From: Microcoleus sp. FACHB-1515
GTDB taxonomy: Bacteria > Cyanobacteriota > Cyanobacteriia > Elainellales > Elainellaceae
Reading direction: 5' to 3'
Length of the DNA stretch: 64,000 bases
Assembly: GCF_014696105.1 (NCBI RefSeq)
Contig: NZ_JACJPO010000052.1
Coordinates: forward strand, 1-64,000
In this document: positions 54,916-64,000 of the stretch, in pieces
Position numbering within the stretch: the first letter of the stretch is position 1
Layout: every line of letters begins with the position of its first letter
Notes under the pieces: model-generated
Seen by the model: the letters and a program-made list of their open reading frames with translations, nothing else
What the model was told of the DNA's origin: nothing
Database searches by the model: none
Made by a program: the position numbers and the translations under genes

Positions 54916-55397
54916 TGCAGTACCGTGATTTTTGGATTCGTGACTGGAAGCCGATCGATCGCGAAATCGCCGCCAACCTAATTTTCTCCGTCCTGACCGA
55001 ATACGGCTTAGGCTGCGAACCTGTCGGCGCGGATACGGATGTGCTGCGCGTTGAAGAAGCCTATTGGCGATCGGGCGGCGAATTTTGGATAGTCGAGCGC
55101 GATGGGCAGATCGTGGGGACGGCAGGATATTATTCAATCGACCGTGCGCCAAAAGCCGTTGAGATTCGCAAAATGTATTTGCTGCCTGCTGCTCGTGGGC
55201 AGGGGTTGGGGCGATTTTTGCTAGAGAAGTTGGAGGAGGCGATCGCCGCCAAAGGCTTTGAGCAAATTTGGATTGAGACGGCCAGCGTTCTCAAGGAAGC
55301 CGTCAAGCTGTACGAAAGCAGCGGCTATAAGCCGACGACGGGCGTTGAGACGGAGCGGTGCGATCGCGTTTACGTGAAGCGGTTGCGATCGCCCTGA
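54915..55397 (+). CDS. GNAT-family N-acetyltransferase
   Basis: This 160-residue protein has the GNAT acetyl-CoA site in EIRKMYLLPAARGQGLGRFL (R-G-Q-G-L-G loop, about 88-94) and the later ETASVLKEAVKLYESSGYK strand-helix. The substrate is unknown. The start ATG overlaps the ygfZ stop (TAATG), so it is translationally coupled. A palindromic repeat begins just before its stop codon. Confidence 0.9.
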   Translation: MQYRDFWIRDWKPIDREIAANLIFSVLTEYGLGCEPVGADTDVLRVEEAYWRSGGEFWIVERDGQIVGTAGYYSIDRAPKAVEIRKMYLLPAARGQGLGRFLLEKLEEAIAAKGFEQIWIETASVLKEAVKLYESSGYKPTTGVETERCDRVYVKRLRSP

Positions 55398-55530
55398 ATT
55401 AAAATTCGGGCTAAAAGCTGAAGTCCGTTGAAACGGACTCAAACCCTTGTCCATCAGCGGCTTTAACTCATTGAAATGGGTTTTCGCTTTGAGCGGGAAA
55501 TTGATTTCCTGGCAATTTCCTGGCCTCGAT
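55392..55530. repeat. Palindromic intergenic repeat, copy 2
   Basis: CCCTGAATTAAAATTCGGG (55392-55410), AGTCCGTTGAAACGGACT (55422-55439) and AACTCAttgaaaTGGGTT (55465-55482), then TTTCGCTTTGAGCGGG, repeat the order and phrasing seen at 29012-29135. The similarity continues into a TTTCCTGGC block near 55505-55523. The first few bases overlap the end of the acetyltransferase gene. Confidence 0.65.
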
Positions 55531-55635
55531 CGATCGCGTGTGGAATTCTCTATTTTGCAGTTCGGTTGCGCCCACTGTAATCATCCAACCCCGGTTGTTA
55601 AAGTAATATTAACGAGCAATAGCAAGGGTTTCACG

Positions 55636-55968
55636 ATGAACAACACCTCTAACGTTTCCAACTTCTTTGGCGGTCAGGCAGAATCTGGCAGCTTGTGGAA
55701 GTATGTGAAATCCATGAGTCCTGAGACGATCGCCCAGCTATCACAGCCCACCTCGCCCGAAGTCTTCAAGGTGATGGAGCGCAACATCATCGGACTGCTT
55801 GGCGGTCTGCCTCCCGAAGAGTTTGATGTCGAAATTTCCACCAGCCGCGAACAGCTAGGTCGCCTCCTCGCTTCCGCGATGGTCAGCGGCTACTTCCTCC
55901 GCAACGCCGAACAGCGCCTTCAGTTTGAGCAATCCTGGCAGTCCGAAGGCGACTCGGATGCCGAATAA
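55636..55968 (+). CDS. DUF760 protein
   Basis: This 110-residue protein starts at the ATG at 55636; AGCAAGGG precedes it at good spacing. The body, LWKYVKSMSPETIAQLSQPT followed by SPEVFKVMERNIIGLLGGLP and SREQLGRLLASAMVSGYFLR, is the DUF760 helical domain of cyanobacteria and plastids. Its role is unknown. A frame extending upstream to 55447 crosses the palindromic repeat and is not used. It lies 3 bp before mutY. Confidence 0.88.
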   Translation: MNNTSNVSNFFGGQAESGSLWKYVKSMSPETIAQLSQPTSPEVFKVMERNIIGLLGGLPPEEFDVEISTSREQLGRLLASAMVSGYFLRNAEQRLQFEQSWQSEGDSDAE

Positions 55969-55971
55969 ACC

Positions 55972-57087
55972 GTGAGGACACGCAAGCCTAACCTTGACTC
56001 GGTAGAGTGGACTCTGCCGAGTTTTCCCGTTTCTGAGCTAAGGCGATCGCTCCTCACTTGGTACGCCGAATCCGGTCGCGATCTGCCCTGGCGACAAACT
56101 CGCAATGTCTATCGCATCTGGGTTTCAGAAATTATGCTGCAACAAACCCAGGTGAAAACGGTGATTCCGTATTATCACAGGTGGCTCGATCGCTTCCCCA
56201 CCGTCGAAGCCCTCGCCGCCGCTTCCCAAGAACAAGTTCTGAAGGCGTGGCAGGGCTTGGGCTACTATGCTCGCGCTCGCAATCTGCATCGGGCGGCTCA
56301 GGAAGTTGTCGCCCTGGGTGAATTTCCGCGTGACTTAGAGACGGTGCTGGCACTGCCGGGAATCGGGCGATCGACCGCAGGCGGCATCCTCTCAGCGGCA
56401 TTCGATTTGCCCGTACCGATCCTCGATGGCAACGTCAAGCGTGTTCTTGCCCGAATTGCCGCGCTTCCGGTTGCACCGAGTAAGGCGATCGCTTCCCTCT
56501 GGCAGCTTTCAGAAGAACTGCTTGATCGCGATCGACCCCGCGATTTTAATCAAGCGTTCATGGATTTGGGCGCGACAATTTGCACCCCGAAGCAGCCCGC
56601 CTGCCTGCTTTGCCCTTGGCAAAAATCCTGTCAGGCGTACAATTTAGGGATGCAAAACGACATTCCTGTTTCTGAAAGTCGCGCCCCGATTCCGCACAAG
56701 TCGATCGGCGTGGCCGTGATTTGGAACGACCAAGGCCAAATTTTGATCGATCGCCGTCGCCCCGAAGGACTCTTGGGCGGCATGTGGGAGTTTCCCGGTG
56801 GCAAAATTGAACCGGGAGAATCGATCGAGCAGTGCATCCGCCGCGAAATCCAAGAAGAACTGGCGATCGATATCGAAGTTGGGGATCACTTGGTCACGGT
56901 CGATCACACCTACACGCACTTCCGCGTCACGCTCAACGTCCACCACTGTCGGTATCTGGGCGGTGAACCGCAACCGATTGAGTGTGATGAAATCCGCTGG
57001 GTGGAACTGGCTGACCTTGAGCAGTTCCCTTTTCCGAAGGCGAACTTAGAAATCATTGCTGCGCTACGGCAGAAGCAACAAAAATAA
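55972..57087 (+). CDS. mutY: A/G-specific adenine glycosylase with C-terminal Nudix domain
   Basis: MutY removes adenine mispaired with 8-oxoguanine. The 371-residue protein has the catalytic glutamate in VSEIMLQQTQV, the helix-hairpin-helix LPGIGRSTAGG with the catalytic aspartate in ILDGNVKRVLAR, and a 4Fe-4S motif Cys-X6-Cys-X2-Cys-X5-Cys (CTPKQPACLLCPWQKSC). The C-terminal domain (about 235-371) is of the MutT/Nudix type; GGKIEPGESIEQCI then RREIQEELAI nearly fits a full Nudix box. The start is GTG at 55972, 3 bp after the DUF760 stop, so it is probably coupled. Confidence 0.95.
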   Translation: MRTRKPNLDSVEWTLPSFPVSELRRSLLTWYAESGRDLPWRQTRNVYRIWVSEIMLQQTQVKTVIPYYHRWLDRFPTVEALAAASQEQVLKAWQGLGYYARARNLHRAAQEVVALGEFPRDLETVLALPGIGRSTAGGILSAAFDLPVPILDGNVKRVLARIAALPVAPSKAIASLWQLSEELLDRDRPRDFNQAFMDLGATICTPKQPACLLCPWQKSCQAYNLGMQNDIPVSESRAPIPHKSIGVAVIWNDQGQILIDRRRPEGLLGGMWEFPGGKIEPGESIEQCIRREIQEELAIDIEVGDHLVTVDHTYTHFRVTLNVHHCRYLGGEPQPIECDEIRWVELADLEQFPFPKANLEIIAALRQKQQK

Positions 57088-57201
57088 ACCCCAATCGCTT
57101 TTCGACATATTCACAAAAATACATCTTTCGATAGTGCCTCTACCTTTTGAGTGGCTTTTACAGTTTGGGAGGTTGCCGCATGAAAGACCAGAGGCGAAAA
57201 G

Positions 57202-59022
57202 GTGAAGATTGGAGCGGAATATCTGGGGAGCGATCGCTGCAAGTTTACAGTTTGGGCACCGCAGCTAAAAGAAGTCGCGGTTAAGGTGATTGCGCCGATC
57301 GAAAAGCGCTTGCCAATGCAGCAGCTTGAGTACGGCTACTGGCAAGTTGAAGCTGAGGAAATTCCGCCTGGAACCGAATATTTATTTGAATTAGAAGGCG
57401 ATCGAACCTTTCCCGATCCCGCTTCACAATTTCAGCCTAACGGTGTGCATGAAGCGTCCGCTGTAGTGGATCATTCACAGTTTGAATGGACAGATCAGCA
57501 GTGGAAAAATATTCCCCAAGCTGAAATGATTCTCTACGAACTGCATGTCGGCACGTTCACACCCGAAGGTACTTTTGATGCAATTATTCCGCGATTGACG
57601 GAATTGAAGGAACTGGGTGTGAATGCGATCGAACTGATGCCAATCGCGCAGTTTCCGGGCGATCGAAATTGGGGCTATGACGGCACTTATCCCTTCGCAA
57701 CTCAAAATTCCTACGGCGGAGTCGAAGGACTCAAGCGGCTGGTAAATGCTTGTCATGAACAAGGAATTGCTGTTGTTTTAGACTCGGTTTACAACCATTT
57801 TGGTCCTGAAGGAAATTACATCGGGAATTTTGGACCGTACTTTACGGAGGCGTATCGATCGCCTTGGGGCGCAGCCCTCAATTTTGACCATTCATACAGC
57901 TACGGCGTTCGCAACTACTTCATTCAAAACGCGCTCTACTGGTTCGAGCATTTCCACATTGACATGCTCAGGCTAGACGCAACCGACTCAATTTTTGACA
58001 TTGGCGCAAAACATTTCCTAAGTGAACTTGCAGAAGCTACACATGAATTTGCTCAGCAAAAAGGCAGACCGTTTCTGTTAGTAGCCGAGAACGATCTCAG
58101 CGATATTCGTCTCGTCAGCAAGCCTGAAGATAATGGCTATGGACTCGATGGACAGTGGAACGATGCATTTCATCATTGCCTTCACGTTCTGCTGACAGGT
58201 GAACAACTCAGCTACTACAAAGACTACGGAAGCTGTGAGCAATTGGTAAAAGCTTACAAACAAGGCTTTGTTTATTCCTGGCAGTTTGCACCGAATCGAA
58301 ATCATTGGCACGGCAGCGATTCGAGTCATATTGCGGGCGATCGATTCGTCGTTTTCGCGCAAAATCATGATCAGGTTGGCAATCGTATTTTGGGCGATCG
58401 ACTCTCGCATATCGTCACATTTGAACAACTCAAACTATCCGCCGCTGCCGTCATGCTCGCGCCCTACATTCCACTTTTATTCATGGGCGAAGAATACGGT
58501 GAGGAAGCAAACTTCTTGTACTTTGTTAGCCACAGCGATCCCGACTTGATCGAAGCAGTTCGCAAAGGTCGCAAAAAGGAATTTGAAGCGTTTCACATGG
58601 AAGAAGAATACGCCGACCCTGAGAGTACGGAAACGTTTGAGCGATCGAAACTCAACTGGAACTTGTGGCAGCAAGACGGCAAACATAAAGTTCTACGCGA
58701 TTTATACAAACACCTAATTCAACTACGTCGAACAATTCCCGCCTTGAAGCATCTTGATAAACAGTCGATGAATGCTTGGACGATCGAAGCAGAAAAGCTG
58801 ATCTTCCTACATCGCTGGCATGAAGACAGCCAGATTCTTGCCGTGCTTAACTTTAACGAGCAGCAGAAATCGATCGAGTTTCCGGTTAAAGGCAACTGGC
58901 ATAAAATTCTCGATTCGGCGGAAGAAAAATGGATGGGTTCTGGAAGTCGTGCGATCGATGCCTCCCAATCCAATCAAATCTCCATTCAAGGCCATAGCTT
59001 CTTAATTTATCAACCAGCCTAA
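57202..59022 (+). CDS. treZ: Malto-oligosyltrehalose trehalohydrolase
   Basis: TreZ releases trehalose from maltooligosyl-trehalose made by TreY. The 606-residue protein has an N-terminal CBM48-like domain (CKFTVWAPQLKEVAVKVI) and a GH13 barrel with NWGYDGTYPFA, VVLDSVYNHFGPEGNY, LRLDATDSIFD (nucleophile Asp), VAENDLSDIR (acid Glu) and FAQNHDQVGNR. The start is GTG at 57202 with GAGG seven bases upstream. treY follows after 11 bp. Confidence 0.98.
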   Translation: MKIGAEYLGSDRCKFTVWAPQLKEVAVKVIAPIEKRLPMQQLEYGYWQVEAEEIPPGTEYLFELEGDRTFPDPASQFQPNGVHEASAVVDHSQFEWTDQQWKNIPQAEMILYELHVGTFTPEGTFDAIIPRLTELKELGVNAIELMPIAQFPGDRNWGYDGTYPFATQNSYGGVEGLKRLVNACHEQGIAVVLDSVYNHFGPEGNYIGNFGPYFTEAYRSPWGAALNFDHSYSYGVRNYFIQNALYWFEHFHIDMLRLDATDSIFDIGAKHFLSELAEATHEFAQQKGRPFLLVAENDLSDIRLVSKPEDNGYGLDGQWNDAFHHCLHVLLTGEQLSYYKDYGSCEQLVKAYKQGFVYSWQFAPNRNHWHGSDSSHIAGDRFVVFAQNHDQVGNRILGDRLSHIVTFEQLKLSAAAVMLAPYIPLLFMGEEYGEEANFLYFVSHSDPDLIEAVRKGRKKEFEAFHMEEEYADPESTETFERSKLNWNLWQQDGKHKVLRDLYKHLIQLRRTIPALKHLDKQSMNAWTIEAEKLIFLHRWHEDSQILAVLNFNEQQKSIEFPVKGNWHKILDSAEEKWMGSGSRAIDASQSNQISIQGHSFLIYQPA

Positions 59023-59033
59023 AGATTATTTCT

Positions 59034-61817
59034 ATGAAAATTCCCACCGCAACCTATCGTCTTCAATTTCATTCCGGTTTCCCGTTTGGTGCTGCTCAAG
59101 AAATCATCGACTACATTGCTGATTTGGGCATTTCTGATGTTTATGCTTCGCCCATTTTCAAAGCGCGATCGGGCAGCACACACGGCTATGATGTGGTTGA
59201 TCCAAATCAGCTAAATCCTGAGCTAGGCACATCTGAAGACTTCACGGCTTTGATGGAAGCGGTGCAGGGGCGATCGCTGGGTTGGCTGCAAGATATCGTG
59301 CCAAACCACATGGCTTACGATAACGATAACCTGATGCTGATGGATGTCCTTGAAAACGGCTCAAACTCTGAATATTTTGATTATTTTGATATTAATTGGA
59401 ATCATCCCTATGAAGATATTCACGGTCGCATTCTGGCTCCGCTGCTTGGTAGTTTTTACGGCGAAAGTCTAGAAAATGGCGAGATTAAGCTGGAGTATGA
59501 TGAGTCAGGTTTGAGTGTGACTTATTACGCTTTGAAACTGCCTGTTCGGATTGAATCTTACACTCGGTTTTTGACGCACAATTTGGGGTCTTTGGCGCGA
59601 TCGATCGGTCGTCGTCATCCCGATTTCATCAAGTTACTTGGAATTCTTTACCTGCTCAAAAGCGCACCGAATGAAGCGAAAGGAAAAGAGCGCTACGATC
59701 AAATTACCTTTGTGAAAGGTTTGCTGCGCGAACTGTACGAGCAAAATCCTGATGTTAAAGCGTTTATTGATGACAATGTTCGGTTCTTCAGCAGCGCAAA
59801 AGACAATCCAGATAGCATCGAACCGCTACACCAATTGCTGACAGAACAATTTTATCGTCTGTCATTTTGGAAGGTTGGTGCAGAAGAAATTAACTACCGT
59901 CGTTTCTTTACTGTCAACGAACTTATTTCGGTTCGTGTAGAAGAACTAAAGGTTTTCAACAAGACGCACTCTTTAATTGAGCAGTTGGTGAAAGAAGGCA
60001 GGTTTACCGGGCTGCGGATTGACCATATTGATGGACTGTATGATCCGGCGACCTACCTCGATCGACTCCGTGAAAAAGTCGGCGATATCTACATCACAGT
60101 AGAAAAGATTCTCGAAATCGGTGAACAGTTGCCTCCAAACTGGCCTGTTGAAGGAACCAGCGGCTACGATTTTCTCAACTACGTCAATGGTGTGTTCTGC
60201 CTGCCTGAAAATGCCGATGTTTTCCAAGCGATCTACTACGATTTCGCAAAGCTTGAAGACTCCTACGAAGAATTGGTTGCCCAGAAAAAATATCTCATCA
60301 TCGACAAAAACTTGGCGGGAGATGTTGAGAATTTGGCGCAGCGGCTCAAGCGAATTGCTGGACAAACTCGGCGCGGAAGCGATTTTACGCTGTATGGCTT
60401 GAAGCGGGCGCTGAGCGAAGTGCTGGCACTGTTTCCGGTTTATCGAACTTACATCACTGAGGAAGGTAAGGTTACTGAAAGCGATCGCCACTACATTGAG
60501 GAAGCGATCGCCCAAGCCAAATCAAATATTCCATTGCTCACCAAAGAACTCGAATTTATTCAAAATATTCTCGAAGGCAAAGATCAAGAATTACTGATTA
60601 CAGAACATCGAGATGAGCGAGTTGAATTCGTGATGCGGATGCAGCAAGTAACAGGACCATTGATGGCGAAGGGTGTCGAAGATACGCTGCTCTATGTCTA
60701 CAACCGCTTGATTTCACTCAATGAAGTGGGCGGCAATCCAGGACATTTTGGCATTACGGTTGATCAGTTTCATACTTACAACCAAGATCGATTGCAACGC
60801 TGGCCGGAAGCAATGAGTGCAACCGCAACGCACGACACTAAGCGCGGTGAAGATGTGCGATCGCGCCTCAATGTTCTATCTGAATTACCTGAAGAATGGC
60901 GCGAGAAAATTAATACTTGGAGTGAGATGAATCAATCCAAGAAGGTAAAGGGAAAAAAAGGTGCAACGATCCCCGATCGCAATGACGAATATTTCTTCTA
61001 TCAAACGCTAATTGGCTCGTTTCCATTTGCTGACTCAGAAATTCCTGAATTTGAGCAGCGCATCAAAGATTACCTTACAAAAGCGATTCGAGAAGCAAAG
61101 GTTCACACAGCTTGGCTGCGTCCTGATAGTGAATACGAAGAAGGTTGTGTTGCTTTTATCAATGCGGTTCTAGCCGATCGCGAATTTCTAGAAGCATTTA
61201 AGCCGTTTCAACGGAAAATTGCTGAGTATGGCGTGTTTAATTCCCTCTCGCAAGTTCTGTTGAAAAATGTGTCTCCTGGTGTTCCCGATTTGTATCAGGG
61301 TGCGGAACTTTGGGATTTGAGCATGGTCGATCCGGATAATCGTCGTCCAGTCGATTATGAGCAGCGGATGCAGATGCTTGAAATAATCAAATCAGCAGAT
61401 GATTCGATCGCCCTTGCCCAACAACTGTTAGCTGAAAAGGAAACCGCAACCGTCAAACTATTCTTGACTTATAAGCTGCTGCAAGCGCGAAAAATTCACA
61501 CCGATCTCTTTCTGCATGGCAGCTACGAACCGCTGACGATCGCAGGCCAGCACTCATCGAACGTGATTGCATTTGCCCGCCATTATGAAGGGAAAACGGC
61601 GATCGCAATCGCTCCTCGTTTCTTTACCCAGCTTGTTCAACCTGGTGGATTGCCGCTCGGTGAAGTTTGGGGTGATACTGTGTTGAAGCTGCCCTCGAAA
61701 ATGCCGACGCAGTGGCAAGATGCAGTTACACATCAAGCTGTCAATGAAGGAGAAGTTTTGTCGCTTAGTTCAGTGCTGGCTGCTTTTCCAGTTGCACTGC
61801 TGATCAGCAATGCATAA
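59034..61817 (+). CDS. treY: Malto-oligosyltrehalose synthase
   Basis: TreY converts the reducing end of a maltooligosaccharide to a trehalosyl end by intramolecular transglycosylation. The 927-residue protein begins with the family pattern MKIPTATYRLQFHSGFPFGA and has DVYASPIFKARSGSTHGYDV, WLQDIVPNHMAYD, and GLRIDHIDGLYDP with the nucleophile aspartate. Its length is near the upper end for TreY. It lies between treZ (11 bp) and treH (35 bp). Confidence 0.98.
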   Translation: MKIPTATYRLQFHSGFPFGAAQEIIDYIADLGISDVYASPIFKARSGSTHGYDVVDPNQLNPELGTSEDFTALMEAVQGRSLGWLQDIVPNHMAYDNDNLMLMDVLENGSNSEYFDYFDINWNHPYEDIHGRILAPLLGSFYGESLENGEIKLEYDESGLSVTYYALKLPVRIESYTRFLTHNLGSLARSIGRRHPDFIKLLGILYLLKSAPNEAKGKERYDQITFVKGLLRELYEQNPDVKAFIDDNVRFFSSAKDNPDSIEPLHQLLTEQFYRLSFWKVGAEEINYRRFFTVNELISVRVEELKVFNKTHSLIEQLVKEGRFTGLRIDHIDGLYDPATYLDRLREKVGDIYITVEKILEIGEQLPPNWPVEGTSGYDFLNYVNGVFCLPENADVFQAIYYDFAKLEDSYEELVAQKKYLIIDKNLAGDVENLAQRLKRIAGQTRRGSDFTLYGLKRALSEVLALFPVYRTYITEEGKVTESDRHYIEEAIAQAKSNIPLLTKELEFIQNILEGKDQELLITEHRDERVEFVMRMQQVTGPLMAKGVEDTLLYVYNRLISLNEVGGNPGHFGITVDQFHTYNQDRLQRWPEAMSATATHDTKRGEDVRSRLNVLSELPEEWREKINTWSEMNQSKKVKGKKGATIPDRNDEYFFYQTLIGSFPFADSEIPEFEQRIKDYLTKAIREAKVHTAWLRPDSEYEEGCVAFINAVLADREFLEAFKPFQRKIAEYGVFNSLSQVLLKNVSPGVPDLYQGAELWDLSMVDPDNRRPVDYEQRMQMLEIIKSADDSIALAQQLLAEKETATVKLFLTYKLLQARKIHTDLFLHGSYEPLTIAGQHSSNVIAFARHYEGKTAIAIAPRFFTQLVQPGGLPLGEVWGDTVLKLPSKMPTQWQDAVTHQAVNEGEVLSLSSVLAAFPVALLISNA

Positions 61818-61852
61818 TTTGATCGATCGCTGTTTATAAGGGCTATACCGCT

Positions 61853-63391
61853 GTGATTTCTGTAGAAAGTCTTCCGTCGATCGCACAAATTCAAGCCGTT
61901 CGTCGCTACATCAAAGCAACTTGGAAAACGCTGACGCGATCGCAAGAGCATATTTTGGATGCGGCTCGCGATCCCAAGTTTCATGCCGAAATTGATCGCT
62001 ATCCGGTTTATGTTTCACCACAGGAAGACCGAGATGCGATCGAACAGCATTTACAGCAAATTTTGCCGCCGGAAGAATGGCGGCAAATTGACTTGAGAAC
62101 GCTGCCTGCTGAAGTCGGCATGATTGAGCAGCACGGGCTTTTGTATCTGCCGCATGACTATGTCGTTCCGGGCGGGCGCTTCAACGAAATGTACGGCTGG
62201 GACAGCTATTTCATTCAGCTTGGACTGTTGCGAGATGGCGAAATTGAACTGGCAAAAAGCATGGTCGATCAGCTTGTCTATGAAGTACAGCATTATGGCA
62301 TGGTGCTGAATGCGAATCGAACCTATCAACTCGCGCGATCGCAACCGCCTGTCCTAACTTTGATGATTCTCGCGCAGTTTGAACAGACGCAAGATGTTGA
62401 CTGGCTGCGATCGATTTTGCCTGCTGTTGAAGCCTACTATTTCTTCTGGGTTGTGCCGCCGCATTTGAATCAGGCGACGGGACTTTCCCGCTATTTCGCT
62501 TTAGGAGAAGGACCTGCACCGGAAGCAGTTGCAGATGAAATTGATGAAAGCGGACGGACACACTACGATCGCGTTAAGCAATATTATCGCGAACATGAAA
62601 TTCTCGATTATGACGTCAGCCAATATTACAATCGCGAAACCGATGAGCTGACTGATTTGTTTTACAAAGGCGATCGATCGATGCGCGAATCCGGTTTCGA
62701 TATCACCAATCGCTTTGGCCCGTTTAGCATCGATATCATTCACTACGCTCCGGTTTGTCTGAACGTTTTGCTCTATCAGATGGAGCTTGATACGGCAAAG
62801 ATTAATGAGATTTTAGGGCATCCTGATTTGGCGCAGCAGTGGCGCGATCGCGCTACTGAACGTTGTCGCCGCATCGATCATTTCCTGTGGGATGAAGCTG
62901 CCGGACAATATTTTGACTATAACTTTGCGACGGGAATGCGCCGCCCTTATGAATATGCGACGACGTTCTATCCGCTTTGGGCGGGCATTGCTTCAGAAGC
63001 GCAAGCGCGTCGCGTTGTTGAAAATTTACCGCGATTTGAAGCTCCGGGCGGGCTGCTGACGAGTACGACCGTGACCGGAAATCAGTGGGATGCACCGTTT
63101 GGCTGGGCACCGCTGGTTTTGCTGGCCGTGCAGGGACTCGATCGCTACGGCTACCGCAGCGAGGCCGAGCGCATCGCCCGCAAGTTCATCTCGATGCTGG
63201 TGGAAGATTTTGAGCAGACGGGAACGCTGGTCGAGAAATACGACGTTAACACGCGATCGTCTAACGTGGAAGCAGAAATTCTCTACGGCTACAGCAGCAA
63301 CCAAATCGGCTTTGGCTGGACAAACAGCGTTTTTCTTGAACTTCTTGCCCTGCTAGGACTTGAAGAAGACCTTGACCTAGCGGAACTTTGA
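61853..63391 (+). CDS. treH: Trehalase, GH37 family
   Basis: Trehalase hydrolyses trehalose to two glucose. The 512-residue protein shows both GH37 signatures: PGGRFNEMYGWDSYF (about 101-115) and QWDAPFGWAP (about 410-419), and SGFDITNRFG. No signal peptide is seen, so it is cytoplasmic. It is the last gene of treZ-treY-treH, the order reported for Nostoc, where trehalose accumulates on desiccation. The start is a GTG at 61853 with a weak ribosome site. It ends 2 bp from a convergent gene. Confidence 0.95.
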   Translation: MISVESLPSIAQIQAVRRYIKATWKTLTRSQEHILDAARDPKFHAEIDRYPVYVSPQEDRDAIEQHLQQILPPEEWRQIDLRTLPAEVGMIEQHGLLYLPHDYVVPGGRFNEMYGWDSYFIQLGLLRDGEIELAKSMVDQLVYEVQHYGMVLNANRTYQLARSQPPVLTLMILAQFEQTQDVDWLRSILPAVEAYYFFWVVPPHLNQATGLSRYFALGEGPAPEAVADEIDESGRTHYDRVKQYYREHEILDYDVSQYYNRETDELTDLFYKGDRSMRESGFDITNRFGPFSIDIIHYAPVCLNVLLYQMELDTAKINEILGHPDLAQQWRDRATERCRRIDHFLWDEAAGQYFDYNFATGMRRPYEYATTFYPLWAGIASEAQARRVVENLPRFEAPGGLLTSTTVTGNQWDAPFGWAPLVLLAVQGLDRYGYRSEAERIARKFISMLVEDFEQTGTLVEKYDVNTRSSNVEAEILYGYSSNQIGFGWTNSVFLELLALLGLEEDLDLAEL

Positions 63392-63393
63392 AA

Positions 63394-63876
63394 CTAACCG
63401 CCGATCGCGCCCAAGAGACTCCGCAGCAGCAAGACCGAGAGTGTTGCAAATCCAATCACCACCAGCAAAACGATCGCAATCATCAGCGCAAAAAACAGCC
63501 AGTCGGTGCGGTGACGGCGCGATCGCGTCAGGTGGCGTTCCAGCAAGGCGACATTGCGGGCATTTGCCTTCCAGCCTGCATCAAAAAAATCGCCCAGAAA
63601 CGGAATGGAGCCGAGAACAGTTTCTAAAATGATGTTCCACGCCATTTGAAAGAGAATCGATCGAGGCAGTCCTATCCGGGCTGCCTCCCAAACGATATAG
63701 GCCGAGAGTGCTCCGCCGACCGTATCGCCCGCACCGGGAATCAAACCGATGAACGGGTCAAGACCGATTCGCCCGATGCCCGGAATCGGAATGGCATTAT
63801 CCAGCAAAAAACTGATCCGACGCAAACGTTGCAGAGCGTCAGTTTCAGATTGAATCGGCGGTTTCACAGGCGGCAC
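63394..63876 (-). CDS. DUF4112 membrane protein
   Basis: The GTG at 63876 is preceded by TGGAG at six bases, giving 160 residues. The sequence DALQRLRRISFLLDNAIPIP and RIGLDPFIGLIPGAGDTVGG is the DUF4112 core, with at least two membrane helices, the last (DWLFFALMIAIVLLVVIGFA) near the C-terminus. A frame from 63978 would add 34 residues and cannot be excluded, since it continues to the edge. Function unknown. It converges on treH with a 2-bp gap. Confidence 0.82.
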   Translation of the reverse strand: MPPVKPPIQSETDALQRLRRISFLLDNAIPIPGIGRIGLDPFIGLIPGAGDTVGGALSAYIVWEAARIGLPRSILFQMAWNIILETVLGSIPFLGDFFDAGWKANARNVALLERHLTRSRRHRTDWLFFALMIAIVLLVVIGFATLSVLLLRSLLGAIGG

Positions 63877-63916
63877 AGCGATCTCCAGCGGGAAATTAAT
63901 TTGGATGAACTGTTGA

Positions 63917-64000
63917 TTAACGGCGTCTGCTGCCAAAGCTACGGCGTGGAGCGGCACGGCGCGAACTACCAAAGCCACCAGTTGAAGGCCGGACGCGCTC
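63917..64000 (-). CDS. Possible C-terminal tail of a gene cut by window edge
   Basis: In a second minus-strand frame entering from the right edge, 27 codons read ERVRPSTGGFGSSRRAAPRR then SFGSRRR and a TAA at 63917-63919. The Gly/Ser/Arg-rich, basic character is usual for the tail of a longer protein, such as a TPM-domain or RNA-binding protein. It is too short to identify. It would end about 40 bp before the DUF4112 start. Confidence 0.3.
   Translation of the reverse strand, partial: ERVRPSTGGFGSSRRAAPRRSFGSRRR

Overview
The window is chromosomal DNA of a cyanobacterium. It carries kaiABC, petC-petA, a ferrochelatase with a chlorophyll-binding-type tail, a Ycf66-type protein, DUF3370, DUF3067 and DUF760 proteins, an SmtA metallothionein, and very frequent GCGATCGC (HIP1) octamers in genes and gaps. 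A filamentous, Leptolyngbya-like, non-heterocystous organism is my guess from protein flavour only. No rRNA, prophage or CRISPR array was seen.

Layout. 1-217: the start of an IS630-type transposase that runs off the left edge. 461-6402: six tightly packed genes for an alternative terminal oxidase (two DUF2231 membrane proteins, CtaC without CuA ligands, an A2-type CtaD, CtaE) and a GMC flavoprotein oxidoreductase. 6407-9818: two helical-repeat proteins on the minus strand. 10275-13964: a Ycf66-type protein, a subtilase, a MITE-like element and a membrane-anchored unknown. 14136-19655: kaiC, kaiB and kaiA on the minus strand, with a CBS/histidine-kinase/receiver protein divergent from them. 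19732-25227: conserved unknowns, a decayed cmpA/nrtA-type gene, an exported beta-carbonic anhydrase, a DUF3370 protein and a broken DUF29 gene. 25338-28378: petA, petC, DUF3067 and tatC. 29166-34675: a coiled-coil membrane protein paired with a response regulator, a group 2 sigma factor and small exported proteins. 34921-38206: OmpA-like protein, fmt and an acyltransferase, with overlapping ends. 38327-42139: a 1270-residue RTX/SdrD-B/beta-propeller protein. 42228-42456: smtA and its operator. 42505-49000: unknowns, tRNA-Arg(TCT), DUF4126, hemH and a tyrosine recombinase. 48998-57087: glgB, a MidA-type methyltransferase, a phosphoesterase, ygfZ, a GNAT acetyltransferase, DUF760 and mutY. 57202-63391: treZ-treY-treH for making trehalose from glucan and degrading it. 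The right edge holds a DUF4112 protein and perhaps the tail of another gene.

How the genes fit together. Several neighbourhoods are coherent: a respiratory module that probably oxidises quinol, the clock core beside a kinase, the Rieske/cytochrome f pair beside the Tat translocase, relics of bicarbonate uptake beside a periplasmic carbonic anhydrase, and glycogen branching not far from trehalose synthesis and breakdown. Mobile or repetitive DNA appears as the IS630 fragment, the MITE whose terminal repeat supplies a stop codon, two palindromic intergenic repeats, and two pseudogenes.

The strongest candidates for something undescribed are the oxidase operon with its two His-rich DUF2231 subunits and GMC dehydrogenase, the two-receiver kinase divergent from kaiA, and the response regulator with an unrecognised C-terminal domain paired with a coiled-coil membrane protein.
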